Shown here: piece by piece, positions 9,052 through 18,077 of the stretch
Position numbering within the stretch: the stretch's first letter is position 1
How the letters are laid out: every line of letters starts with the position of its first letter
Origin: Acholeplasmatales bacterium
GTDB lineage: Bacteria; Bacillota_I; Bacilli_A; Acholeplasmatales; Anaeroplasmataceae
Reading direction: 5' to 3'
Assembly: GCA_017542485.1 (NCBI GenBank)
Contig: JAFXXC010000033.1
Span: 1 to 64,000, forward strand
Length of the DNA stretch: 64,000 nucleotides
Program-made: the position numbers and the translations under genes
The notes under the pieces: model-generated
The model's database searches: none
Seen by the model: only the letters and a program-made list of their open reading frames with translations
What the model was told of the DNA's origin: nothing

Positions 9052-10706
9052 TAAGCCTTATATTCATAATTCTTAAATAAAACATAATTAATTATTGGAT
9101 AATGCATTCCAATCATTCTAATTACATTAGCCTTTTTTTCTTGATTCATAGCGATACTTACTATTGTTCCTCTTGATGCTAATATATTAGGAATCTTATT
9201 ACAAACTTTTAACAAATCATTATCATCATATTTGATACCATCATTATCCAAGAATGGCTTTATATAATCATGAATACCATTAGGTGTAAATAATAACATA
9301 GCTAAATCCATCATTCCCTTGCTAGTTACATCAGCCATAATAGCCACTCTAGTAACAGGCTTAATACCAAATACTATTTTCATAATAAATTGTATTTCAT
9401 CACCAAAATTATCAACAAATGTATCTCTATCCTTTATTTCACAATCAACATAATCACCATAAGTATCTGTATACATAAAAATATTGTCAATTATGTAATT
9501 ACTGTGCTCATCTTCATTAGTATAATCACTACTTGATGTAAATTTATTAATTACAAAACCATTATCAAATGTATTTAATAATTCATCAATCTTATCACTA
9601 TAAATATTAATATCAATTCCACACCTAGCAAAACCAAAACTATCAGGAACTATCTTTGTAATAATATCTGCATTATTTACAATATTAAATACATTCTTAT
9701 ATTCCTTAGCATTTTCCTTTAACATACCCTTAGGTGCTTCAAATGTATATGCATATACATTCTTATCTAAAGTTATCTTATCAGTAGCACTTAATACCTT
9801 ATCAGCAAGTAAATTAGCAACAGCTCCACCACGTGAATAACCTGTTAATAATAACTTAACATTATTTGTTACTTTATTATCATTTACATATTTTTTTAAT
9901 GCATCAAATACAATACCAGCACTTCTATCAAAATCATAATGATTACCAGTCTTACCTACATTAAAATTACCAGCCCATTCTTGACCATAATCAAATCCCT
10001 TAACACTCGCAACAAATAAATCACTTTTATCTAATTCCTTATGAGCAAATGTAAAACATATTCCATCATATTCTTCTTCACTAGGCAAATTCTTAACATT
10101 ATCAAAATTAAATCCTTTAAAGAAATCTAATGTAGTCTTACTACCATTATTAACAAATGATGAACCCATCGCAAACATTGCAATATCCTTATCATAAACA
10201 TCAGAATCATGGTTAAATGCTTTTTCATTAAACATAAATGGTTCATTATATGTCTTACCATTACCACTTAATATAGATGAAATACTAACATTAATAGGCT
10301 TAATCCAACCAGCCTTTAATGTAATATTACTATTAATGGTTGTATCAAAACTAAACCTATGTCCATTTAAATACCAACCATCAAAAGTATAACCATCCTT
10401 TATAGGATCATTAACTTTATTTACACTTCCATCCGCACTTTTTGAAGGAGAAATAGCACTTCCTCCTTGAGTATCATATGTAATAGTATATTCCTCTTTT
10501 GTGCTTGTTGTAGTTGTTGGAGTTGATGTAGGAGTCCTACTAGGTGTTGGAGTAACACTTGCAGGAATTTCAGCACTTGTTTCTTTATCATTTCTTTCAT
10601 ATGTAGGAGCTAAACTCATATCACAAGATGCTAACAAACTAACACCAATTGCAAGTCCCATAACACCTACAAAACCCTTTAATAACTTTTTCTTCAAAGT
10701 AATCAC
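9051..10706 (-). CDS. Surface lipoprotein with Listeria-Bacteroides repeat and lipase-like domain
   Basis: A 551-residue exported lipoprotein. The signal peptide ends in the lipobox LLASC, with the lipidated Cys at about 28. A Pro/Thr-rich linker (TPTPSRTPTSTPTTTTSTK) follows. Residues about 70-135 are a Listeria-Bacteroides/Flg_new repeat (TITYDTQGGSAISP, GYTFDGWYLNG, ITLKAGW), a wall-associated beta-grasp module. From about 200 the protein resembles a class 3 lipase: LLLTGYSRGGAVANLLADKV carries the nucleophile elbow GxSxG, and ADIITKIVPD fits a following Asp. The likely role is hydrolysis of an ester substrate outside the cell; the substrate is unknown. It has its own terminator and stands alone. 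Confidence 0.82.
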   Translation of the reverse strand: MITLKKKLLKGFVGVMGLAIGVSLLASCDMSLAPTYERNDKETSAEIPASVTPTPSRTPTSTPTTTTSTKEEYTITYDTQGGSAISPSKSADGSVNKVNDPIKDGYTFDGWYLNGHRFSFDTTINSNITLKAGWIKPINVSISSILSGNGKTYNEPFMFNEKAFNHDSDVYDKDIAMFAMGSSFVNNGSKTTLDFFKGFNFDNVKNLPSEEEYDGICFTFAHKELDKSDLFVASVKGFDYGQEWAGNFNVGKTGNHYDFDRSAGIVFDALKKYVNDNKVTNNVKLLLTGYSRGGAVANLLADKVLSATDKITLDKNVYAYTFEAPKGMLKENAKEYKNVFNIVNNADIITKIVPDSFGFARCGIDINIYSDKIDELLNTFDNGFVINKFTSSSDYTNEDEHSNYIIDNIFMYTDTYGDYVDCEIKDRDTFVDNFGDEIQFIMKIVFGIKPVTRVAIMADVTSKGMMDLAMLLFTPNGIHDYIKPFLDNDGIKYDDNDLLKVCNKIPNILASRGTIVSIAMNQEKKANVIRMIGMHYPIINYVLFKNYEYKA

Positions 10707-10749
10707 CTTCTTTATTCTATTATATATTTATTAATCATTGTAATCAACA

Positions 10750-10797
10750 AAAAAGGGTTACCCCTCTAATTGAGGTAATCCTTTTTATATGTCCATA
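10750..10797 (-). terminator. Terminator of the giant lipoprotein gene
   Basis: GGATTACCTC and GAGGGGTAACCC pair around a short AT-rich loop, with TTTTTTG after the stem on the minus strand and TTTTTATAT on the plus strand. It serves the gene ending at 10799. Confidence 0.85.
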
Positions 10798-10798
10798 A

Positions 10799-13700
10799 TT
10801 ATAAATATGGATCGATTTGATTTAGAATCATATTATCAACTTCAGATTTTCTATTATTAGCTTCACCCTTAGTCTTAGCATTGAATGTGGCTATACCATT
10901 ATTATAAGAAATTAATGAACCTTCCTTATAAATATTCAATAATCTTCTAAACAATTCCTTCTTAGCTCCTTCTTGATCAGTAGCTTCTAAAGCTTCAATA
11001 TTAGTTTGAGAAATTGTCTTAGCTAATATTTCAGATATGTAAGTTGAAATATTATTTAATATATTATGTTCAGTTACTGCAAAGTGTGTATAAACACCGA
11101 TTTCTTCTTCGCCCTTTGCATAATAAGAATTATATTCAGCTATAGACTTCTTTTCTACTGTGAAATCATCATATGCATGAATCTTTTCTTTAATAGTATC
11201 AAGTCTTGATGGAGACTGATCACTGTTTTCACCATAAAGTTCACCAAGATCTTCAGCAGTATAAATCGTATCAATCAAATAACAGTCAGCAGCTAATTTA
11301 CTATCTGCACTTTCAGTTTTAATTCTTAAAGCATTAACTGTATATGCATGAGTATATCTTAAATCCATTAAGGCCTTATCATCTGTAAGTATTCCTTGAG
11401 CTGTAGCCAAGTCTTTAGCCTTAATATAAGCATTAATATGTCTACTCTTTGTAAGTTCATCTTCTTGATAATCTTCTGCATCTAAAATACCGTCAACCTT
11501 ATCTTTATCAGCATTCTTTTCTTCTGTAGTTAACTTAGTTAATGCATCTATAGCATCTCTTTGATCCTTAGCATAAGCTCTTGCCTTATTAAATTCATTA
11601 ACTAATTTTAATGTTAAATCAATTGCAGCTACATCTGCATCATAGATTGCAGTAATAGCATCTTCATCAGTAATAGTTGTAGTACCAGCTGCATCTAAAT
11701 ATTCACTCTTTACAACGAAACTAATAATTCTATTATTTGTATCTGAAACATCTTGTAATCTTAATGAAGAATAATTCTTAACTTGGAAATATTCAGTACC
11801 TGATACCCATTCAGTAGCTAAAACATAAGTTAATCCGCTCTTTACAAAATATGTACCAGCATTGAATGTTTCTTCTGTAATTTCAGTACCCTTAGATTCG
11901 AATACTAAGAACTTTTCTTCTGCGTATGCCCATGCTTCATTTAACATAGTAGCACGGAATACTACTAAATCAATTGCAGCTTTTTCAGTTTCTAATGTCG
12001 TATCAGAATCATAAACTTCAACATCATCAACAACATTAACTACATCATCTAAGAAATCATTAATCTTCAAACATGCATCAATATATCCATTGAATTCTGT
12101 TATTTCTGCATCAGTTAAATACTTTAAGTAGCCAGAAGCTGTACTATCTGTATTTTGAACATGACTTGCTTTTGCATACTCACAAGCCTTATCAAAGTTA
12201 ACTGCATTGTATACAGTTAAATCGATGAAATCCTTACCATTAGAGAATATTTCTGCCCATTCTTCAACAGATGTAACATTTTCAGCTATAGTATCAAATG
12301 AAGCAATATATCCATCAGTCTCATGATCATATTGGTCAATGAAAGCATCCTGATCATCACCGCTCATATTTGTTAAATTCCTAATTATATTATTAATAAA
12401 TGGAGACTTAGCAAAATATAATGCTGTAGAACTATATGTACCACTTGTGATAGGAGTAAAGTTATATGGTTGTGAATCAGTTCCTTCGCCTTCACGTTTA
12501 TATAATGAACCATCAGTTGTAAATGTATTTTCTGTTACCTTAACTCCATAATAATCTAATCTTACATAATTATATAATTCATTATATACATAAACGCGTG
12601 TATATAGAGAAAATATATAATCCCTACTATCATCCATTAATTCATCAACTACTTGTCTTGTAGTCTTAGATTCATTAGTATCAGTAGTAGAATCATCTTC
12701 AACTGCTTCACAGTCTAATAAAGCCTCTACATATAAATCATTATCATTATCTTTATATTGACCTACCATTATACTATATACTAAATCAGTCTCATCCTTA
12801 AGTGCAGTATGCTTATTATGATTATAAATATCATAAATTTGTACACCAGAATCAAATACAAATTTCATCATCTGATAATATGCCTTTGTTTCATATAACA
12901 ATAATGCCATTGCTTCTAAATCACCAGATTTATCATCTTTATCACCAGTATATTCAGTAGCTCCTGCTTCACCATATTGCTGAGTTAATTCTTCTAACAT
13001 TCTCTTGAATGCTTCAGTATGAGTTTCAGGTGTCTCTCCTTGTTCAACAGCCTTATAAGCAAATTCCTTATAATAATTATCAAAATCTCTAACATTTTCA
13101 ATCATTTCTGAGAATTGATTATATCCTGAGCCTAAATCAGTATAAATACTTGAAGTTGCAATAGCTTCTGTACTAAGACCAAAGAAATGATCTGCAATCT
13201 CAGCTTCATATTCTTTTGCAACCTTAGTCACATTATTATATTTAATAGCTTCTTCACGATATAATACAACTTCATTTTCATCATCTTTATATTGAATATC
13301 AGCTACAGTATCCTTTAATTCAACTGCTCTAAGAGTAGCATCAGCAAATGTTTCTGTTTCATCAACTTCAGTTGTAGTAGAATCATCAACACCTAATTCA
13401 AAATCAATAGTATAATTATCAATATCAGGAACAGATTCAATTAATTCAACAAACCATTCTTTTGCAGTCTTTGTAACATTTCCACGTTTAATATTATCAG
13501 TTAAATTCTTATATGTATCTGTATTAATACCCTCTGTACCACTAACAGCATTCTTTGTATAACCACAAATACGATTATATTCAATTGCTTGTTCTAGATA
13601 TAAATCTATAATAGCCTTATCTAATTTTAATCTTAAACCATCAGTTTCAGTAGCAACAATAACTGCATTATGCTTATCATTAAATTCATATTCAGGTGCA

Positions 13701-15610
13701 TTATCAGCATCTAATTCTAAATAATCATCAAAATCAAGATCAAATCTATCACCTAATATAGTCTTTTCATTAGGTGTAATATTTAATAATGCTTTAACAT
13801 TAGTCTTCATTTGAGCTGCATAACTCATTCCTGCATTATATCCATATCCACGTCTTACAACTAAATCAATCAATTCTAAATCAGCTGAATATACTTCAGT
13901 TAAAGCTTCAGAACTTGTAGGTGTAACTTCAGCATTTAAATAAGTAGCAGGATCAATTTCATCATCAATTATTGCAAATAATAAGTCTTTATAACCATCT
14001 TCATTACTAGTTAAATATTTACCAGCTGTAGCGCCATCTACAGATGATATTGCTTCTATCATCTTCTTAGATTCTTCTTCATATTTATAACTAGAATTTA
14101 ATGTAGAACCAATTAGTAACCACTTATGAAGTTCATCAATAAGAGAATCTAAATAATCATCTCTTTCTGCTCTAGTAGTTTCAGATGTTATTTCTAATTC
14201 ATAATTAACATCTAGTACTCTACTAACAATATAATCAAATGATTCTGTATTCTTGCCAGTACCAATTACCTCAATAACACCATCAGATGAATCTATATCT
14301 GATACCATAGCTTCACCTGTATAACCGCTATGATCACTACTTAAATATTCTAATTCAGATACTGATGCCTTAATAAGTTCCTTATAAATAATGAACTTAG
14401 CTTCATCATTAAAGCTCATTAATAAATCACGATATACTTCATAAATTCTTTCAATCTCAGTGATTTCAGTTCCTTCAGCGTAATATTCAATCTCTTGAGT
14501 ATCACCATTTTCAAATGCTTCAATTGCTTCATCAGAAGCATATCTATCTGTATCAGTAACAATATATGGAGCTTGCTCAATTAAATATAATTTAGCTTTA
14601 CCTTCCTCAAAATATACTTGCATATCATGTGACCATTGACCTGCAACCTTAGTAAATACTTCGTCTAATAAAGCTTTAATCTCATCTGAATCATAAATAT
14701 CATCTGCAGGAGTTTGAGTATCTTTTCCTTTGTAATTATAAGCAGTAACTTTTGCCAAAGCATAAGCAGCTTGTGCTCTAAATTCAGCAATTGTTCTATC
14801 AAAATCAGTATAAAGCTTTGTTAAATTATAAATAGCCTTTACCTTTAAGTTGATAATTTCATTACTATTAAATCTAGCCCATCTATCTTCCATGAATCTG
14901 ATACGACCAAAAATAGTTCCTTCAACAAAATTTAGATTTGGATCATATGTAGCCATATCATTTTTATCACCAATCATATCGCTAAGCTTTTTGATTTCGC
15001 TATCTAAATAAGCTTTTGTTGTAGGATCTGCCTCTAATTCATCTAAACGTGCATCTAAAGCATTAACCTGATTTTCTAATTCTTCTTTTGTAGCTAATGT
15101 TTCAACAACAGCCTCTAAAGAATTAATTTTTCCTTCGATTGTAACAAAGCGTGACTTTAACTCTGTTCCATCTCCCTTTAATACTGTTTCAATAGCAGTA
15201 ATACGATCCTTTATAGCATTATCAACTTCATCAACAGCACTTTTTAAATCAGCAACCTGTGCCTTAGTAGCTAATGTTTCAGCAAGTGTCTCTAAAGCAT
15301 CAATACTTGCTGTTAATTCAGTATCTAATTCTTCCATTGCAGCATCAAAAGCAGCTTGTGCTTCACTATCAGCTGCCAATAATTCAAGTTTTAAATCAGC
15401 AACCTGCTTAGTAATTGATTTAGCTAATTCAGTGTCAGCTGCCTCTAATTTAGCCTTCAATTCAGCAATTGAAGTATTCGCTTTTTCGATATTAGCCTGA
15501 TTTTCTGCTATCTTAGTTTTATTAGCATTAATTTCATCAGTATCACAGCTTACAAGTGTTGCTGCCAAACCTACGGCAGCAAAAGGAATAAGTAATTTTT
15601 TAAGTTTCAT
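10799..15610 (-). CDS. Giant acidic repeat lipoprotein (1603 residues)
   Basis: A very large exported lipoprotein; no known family is recognised. The signal peptide MKLKKLLIPFAAVGLAATL ends in the lipobox LVSC. Residues about 25-240 form a long coiled coil of ANIEKANTSIAELKAKLEA type. The rest is helical, rich in Asp, Glu, Tyr and Thr, and contains at least six diverged copies of a motif with IDL, a conserved Asn about ten residues on and YA shortly after (for example FIDLTVYNAVNFDKACEYAK and AIDLTLKLVNEFNKARAYAK). The strong ribosome site AGGAGG precedes the ATG. It may be a surface scaffold or adhesin, but that is only inference. No sortase signal or enzyme motif is visible. Confidence 0.85.
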   Translation of the reverse strand: MKLKKLLIPFAAVGLAATLVSCDTDEINANKTKIAENQANIEKANTSIAELKAKLEAADTELAKSITKQVADLKLELLAADSEAQAAFDAAMEELDTELTASIDALETLAETLATKAQVADLKSAVDEVDNAIKDRITAIETVLKGDGTELKSRFVTIEGKINSLEAVVETLATKEELENQVNALDARLDELEADPTTKAYLDSEIKKLSDMIGDKNDMATYDPNLNFVEGTIFGRIRFMEDRWARFNSNEIINLKVKAIYNLTKLYTDFDRTIAEFRAQAAYALAKVTAYNYKGKDTQTPADDIYDSDEIKALLDEVFTKVAGQWSHDMQVYFEEGKAKLYLIEQAPYIVTDTDRYASDEAIEAFENGDTQEIEYYAEGTEITEIERIYEVYRDLLMSFNDEAKFIIYKELIKASVSELEYLSSDHSGYTGEAMVSDIDSSDGVIEVIGTGKNTESFDYIVSRVLDVNYELEITSETTRAERDDYLDSLIDELHKWLLIGSTLNSSYKYEEESKKMIEAISSVDGATAGKYLTSNEDGYKDLLFAIIDDEIDPATYLNAEVTPTSSEALTEVYSADLELIDLVVRRGYGYNAGMSYAAQMKTNVKALLNITPNEKTILGDRFDLDFDDYLELDADNAPEYEFNDKHNAVIVATETDGLRLKLDKAIIDLYLEQAIEYNRICGYTKNAVSGTEGINTDTYKNLTDNIKRGNVTKTAKEWFVELIESVPDIDNYTIDFELGVDDSTTTEVDETETFADATLRAVELKDTVADIQYKDDENEVVLYREEAIKYNNVTKVAKEYEAEIADHFFGLSTEAIATSSIYTDLGSGYNQFSEMIENVRDFDNYYKEFAYKAVEQGETPETHTEAFKRMLEELTQQYGEAGATEYTGDKDDKSGDLEAMALLLYETKAYYQMMKFVFDSGVQIYDIYNHNKHTALKDETDLVYSIMVGQYKDNDNDLYVEALLDCEAVEDDSTTDTNESKTTRQVVDELMDDSRDYIFSLYTRVYVYNELYNYVRLDYYGVKVTENTFTTDGSLYKREGEGTDSQPYNFTPITSGTYSSTALYFAKSPFINNIIRNLTNMSGDDQDAFIDQYDHETDGYIASFDTIAENVTSVEEWAEIFSNGKDFIDLTVYNAVNFDKACEYAKASHVQNTDSTASGYLKYLTDAEITEFNGYIDACLKINDFLDDVVNVVDDVEVYDSDTTLETEKAAIDLVVFRATMLNEAWAYAEEKFLVFESKGTEITEETFNAGTYFVKSGLTYVLATEWVSGTEYFQVKNYSSLRLQDVSDTNNRIISFVVKSEYLDAAGTTTITDEDAITAIYDADVAAIDLTLKLVNEFNKARAYAKDQRDAIDALTKLTTEEKNADKDKVDGILDAEDYQEDELTKSRHINAYIKAKDLATAQGILTDDKALMDLRYTHAYTVNALRIKTESADSKLAADCYLIDTIYTAEDLGELYGENSDQSPSRLDTIKEKIHAYDDFTVEKKSIAEYNSYYAKGEEEIGVYTHFAVTEHNILNNISTYISEILAKTISQTNIEALEATDQEGAKKELFRRLLNIYKEGSLISYNNGIATFNAKTKGEANNRKSEVDNMILNQIDPYL

Positions 15611-15797
15611 TTTCCAACCCTCCTAGTTAACTTTAATTAATATTAAATTTTTAAGTGTTAAAAATTGCTTTTAAAAACCAAAAAGAATATTTTTCAAAAA
15701 CATATTTTAAACGACTTGTTATTAATTAAAATAGAATACCTTATCGTTATGATAACACAAATTTATTTATTTTTCAATATACCAAACTATCAAAAGA

Positions 15798-15822
15798 AAA
15801 TGGATGCACTATCATGCATCCC
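15798..15822 (-). terminator. Terminator overlapping the stop of the XRE gene
   Basis: GGATGCA (15802-15808) and TGCATCC (15815-15821) form the stem and the TGA stop codon of the XRE gene lies in the loop. ATTTTCTTTTG follows on the minus strand. Confidence 0.75.
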
Positions 15823-16102
15823 CATTACCATCATCTTTAATAAATGATAAATTCTTCTTATAATTCAATTTATTATCCTTATACTTCTCTTCTAAATCAA
15901 CAAATAATATCTCACTAGGATCAATATTATATACTTCACTAACCTTCATAATTGTAGACAACCTACAATCAGCATTCTTATTAATTAAATTATGTATAGC
16001 TTGTCTAGATACACCTAATATCCTAGATAACTCAGCTTGAGTGATAATAGTATTATCAGTCAAATACTTAATATTCTTATTGAAATATATTTCTTTTGTC
16101 AT
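15812..16102 (-). CDS. XRE-family helix-turn-helix protein
   Basis: A 96-residue DNA-binding protein of the Cro/CI type. The helix-turn-helix is ITQAELSRILGVSRQAIHNL followed by INKNADCRLSTIMKVSEVYNID, and the C-terminal tail is short and charged. I start it at the ATG at 16100-16102, which overlaps the stop codon of the upstream lipoprotein gene as TAATG, with AAAGGAAC about 11 bases upstream. A longer in-frame start at 16123 lies inside that gene. The overlap suggests translational coupling with a small lipoprotein, an unusual pairing of regulator and surface protein. Confidence 0.82.
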   Translation of the reverse strand: MTKEIYFNKNIKYLTDNTIITQAELSRILGVSRQAIHNLINKNADCRLSTIMKVSEVYNIDPSEILFVDLEEKYKDNKLNYKKNLSFIKDDGNGDA

Positions 16103-16350
16103 TAGAATATTGTTCCTTTCCATTCTTCTCCATCATCATAATCACCTACAGGGGATGATGTTGATGTTTCAGGTGTAGTAGTTGTTTCTGACGATGTTGA
16201 AGGTGTTGTATTTTCTTTTGTTGTAGTTTCAGTATTAGGATTAGTACTTGGTTCAATAGTAGAATTAGAATTTGTAGTACTAGTATTTGGTTTATTACAG
16301 CTTGTTAATATAAATGTACAAAACAATAATAGTATAATTATTTTTTTCAA
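16102..16350 (-). CDS. Small Ser/Thr-rich lipoprotein
   Basis: An 82-residue lipoprotein with a TTG start; AAGGT lies about nine bases upstream. The signal peptide ends in the lipobox FILTSC at about Cys18, and nearly all of the mature part is a low-complexity Thr/Ser/Asn/Pro linker ending in GDYDDGEEWKGTIF. There is no folded domain, so it looks like a stalk cut back from a larger surface protein, or a spacer-only lipoprotein. Its stop overlaps the start of the XRE gene. The weak start codon makes expression level uncertain. Confidence 0.65.
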   Translation of the reverse strand: MKKIIILLLFCTFILTSCNKPNTSTTNSNSTIEPSTNPNTETTTKENTTPSTSSETTTTPETSTSSPVGDYDDGEEWKGTIF

Positions 16351-16369
16351 AATATCACTTACCTTTACA

Positions 16370-16396
16370 AAAATAGGATGCCTAAAAAGACATCCA
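16370..16396 (-). terminator. Terminator after the small peptide gene
   Basis: GGATG (16376-16380) and CATCC (16391-16395) pair around a 10-base loop, with TATTTTTG following on the minus strand. Confidence 0.65.
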
Positions 16397-16407
16397 AATT
16401 TTATATT

Positions 16408-16536
16408 TTATAAATCTTCGCCTTCGGGATTATCAGTTAAAATATTAAATGGTTCATTACTAGGTCCTGAAATAGCAATTACATCTTCTAATTCTATATC
16501 TTCATCTTCAATGAATGGTTTAGTATATTCTCTCAT
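16408..16536 (-). CDS. 42-residue acidic peptide, possible peptide precursor
   Basis: A short gene, easily missed. The ATG at 16534-16536 has an excellent ribosome site (AGGAGGATTAGG) and the frame is closed by TAA at 16408, right before a terminator. The peptide begins MREYTKPFIEDEDIELEDV, then IAISGPSNEP, and ends in an acidic tail PEGEDL. The pattern (aromatic-x-KP-x-I, an acidic stretch, then DVI followed by S-G) is like small orphan peptides found beside exported-protein genes in many Firmicutes and, more loosely, like leaders of modified peptides. It lies 11 bp after the secreted-protein gene, so the two are co-transcribed. Function unknown. Confidence 0.7.
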   Translation of the reverse strand: MREYTKPFIEDEDIELEDVIAISGPSNEPFNILTDNPEGEDL

Positions 16537-16547
16537 TCCTAATCCTC

Positions 16548-17426
16548 CTAAGCAACAACTGTTGTAAATGTTGACGGCAATACTATATCATCTCTATTAA
16601 CTATAGCAGCCGAATCATCTGTAAAAGTCACAACAAATCTACAATTTGATAAAGATTTATTTTGATATGCGGTCTTATTAATATTATTTAATTGGAAAAC
16701 AACATACATTGTATCATCAGCCACTGCTTTTACTATATTTTCACCACTTACAATACTCTTATATAATTTATTAACTATAACAGTTCTTTCTGTTTCATTA
16801 AACGAAAAATTAAACTCCATTGATTTGATATTGGTATAATCACCATAAGCAACTCCGTCTATTGTTCCAATAAAACGTAACTTGTTTGAATCAGACGCTT
16901 CTTCTTCATTATACTGTGCATCAAAAGTCAAAGTTGTGCTTGATGCCATTAATCCTTCAACACTTGAAGTTGTAGTATAAACAATAGATGTAAAACCAGA
17001 TGCGTTCACAAAAGTAATAGTAGTGTTAGCAGCAACATTATCTACAATAAAACTACCTGTGCCGCTTGAAGCAATATATCCACTAGTTGAATTTTCACCA
17101 ACCTTGATAGTTTTTTTGTTTGACGTTGTTCTATAATTAACTGTTATATTGCCTGTTTTCTTTAAAGTAACAACACAAGAAGTATTATGCGTTGACATTA
17201 ATGATTCAGAAGAAGAATCATAACTCCACTTTTTATTAGTATCAAAACCAAATACTGTTGTATTAAATCCCCCTGTTACTTGTCCGCTAGTTACAACCAA
17301 ATCAGATGCTTTTAATTCAACACTATAATATGAGGTAGGTTCTGCTTTTACTCCACCAAAGATACAAGCAAACACTAATGCGATTGCACCTATAAATGAT
17401 GCAATAAATAATTTTATTTTTTTCAT
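16548..17426 (-). CDS. Secreted protein of unknown function
   Basis: A 292-residue exported protein. A type I signal peptide (MKKIKLFIASFIGAIALVFA, cleavage probably after VKA) has no lipobox. The mature part is rich in Ser, Thr, Val and Asn with strand-like alternation (for example NITVNYRTTSNKKTIKVGEN), as in beta-sandwich surface domains, then a second half with LRFIGTIDGVAYGDYTNIKS and CRFVVTFTDD. No wall anchor or enzyme motif is seen. The following 42-codon gene is in the same transcript. A GTAAACGCTTAC site upstream (17471-17482) suggests sugar-dependent control shared with the cellodextrin locus. Confidence 0.78.
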   Translation of the reverse strand: MKKIKLFIASFIGAIALVFACIFGGVKAEPTSYYSVELKASDLVVTSGQVTGGFNTTVFGFDTNKKWSYDSSSESLMSTHNTSCVVTLKKTGNITVNYRTTSNKKTIKVGENSTSGYIASSGTGSFIVDNVAANTTITFVNASGFTSIVYTTTSSVEGLMASSTTLTFDAQYNEEEASDSNKLRFIGTIDGVAYGDYTNIKSMEFNFSFNETERTVIVNKLYKSIVSGENIVKAVADDTMYVVFQLNNINKTAYQNKSLSNCRFVVTFTDDSAAIVNRDDIVLPSTFTTVVA

Positions 17427-17470
17427 TATTTTCTTTTTCCTTTCTTTTCCTTGTTATAATAAACATTTTA

Positions 17471-17482
17471 GTAAACGCTTAC
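17471..17482. promoter_or_regulatory. Operator or cre-like site upstream of the secreted protein gene
   Basis: GTAAACGCTTAC is a near-perfect palindrome matching the core of CcpA/LacI-family operators. A very similar TGTAAACGCTTTT lies in the promoter of the sugar-binding protein gene at 25793. Confidence 0.5.
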
Positions 17483-17502
17483 CATACAATAAAAATTCTA
17501 GC

Positions 17503-17520
17503 ATATATATATATATATAT
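17503..17520. repeat. (AT)9 dinucleotide repeat
   Basis: Nine AT units lie upstream of the secreted protein gene. Such a tract can vary in length and could change promoter behaviour, but no promoter element within it is clear. Confidence 0.8.
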
Positions 17521-17577
17521 CAAGCATATTTTTACATTTTTGTAAGTTTTTATATTTACATATGCTTTTAAAGGATA

Positions 17578-17603
17578 AAAAGAAAAGGTGTCTTACGACA
17601 CCA
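17578..17603 (-). terminator. Terminator of the small membrane protein gene
   Basis: GGTGTC and GACACC pair around TTAC, followed by TTTTCTTTTT on the minus strand. Confidence 0.85.
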
Positions 17604-17611
17604 TAAATCTC

Positions 17612-18004
17612 TTATTCTTCTAATACTATATTTTTACTCATACTGTGTTCTATTAACATTAATATTCCTGCTATTATATTACATAATAACAGTACTAATA
17701 TTGATAAAACTATACTAGGGCTTTTCTTCTTAAAATATATTACAGTAAATATTATTGAAAATACAGTATATACTGCAAAACCAACACCCATTAATATATA
17801 AGCTAATATAACAAAGAATCCAACAGTCGCACCAGCAATAGCTCCTCCTACTGCAGATCCATTCTCAGCACCTTGCTCCGCACTCTTTTGTGCTGCATCT
17901 CCTCCAACATTTGGACCATATACAAATGCCCAAATAGTTAATCCAATACCAGCTAGAATAGTTAATATTAATAATATTTTAATAGTAATTCTTAAACCCT
18001 TCAT
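17612..18004 (-). CDS. Small membrane protein of unknown function
   Basis: A 130-residue integral membrane protein with three to four hydrophobic segments (about 8-28, 52-75, 78-95 and 98-120). A glycine/alanine-rich stretch (GSAVGGAIAGATVGFF) leads into the second segment and is typical of tight helix packing. The C terminus is charged (SMSKNIVLEE). No family is recognised. A ribosome site AGGTGA lies 7 bases before the ATG. It stands alone between two terminated genes. Confidence 0.7.
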   Translation of the reverse strand: MKGLRITIKILLILTILAGIGLTIWAFVYGPNVGGDAAQKSAEQGAENGSAVGGAIAGATVGFFVILAYILMGVGFAVYTVFSIIFTVIYFKKKSPSIVLSILVLLLCNIIAGILMLIEHSMSKNIVLEE

Positions 18005-18077
18005 AAACTCACCTAAATAATAAATAATTTTAACGTCAACTAATTTACTACTATTTTAAATATATTTCAAGTAATAA

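Noticed and set aside
10501-10734. Plus-strand open frame over the start of the lipase-like lipoprotein gene
   Set aside because: Val/Gly-rich translation of the Thr/Pro linker on the opposite strand; no ribosome site.
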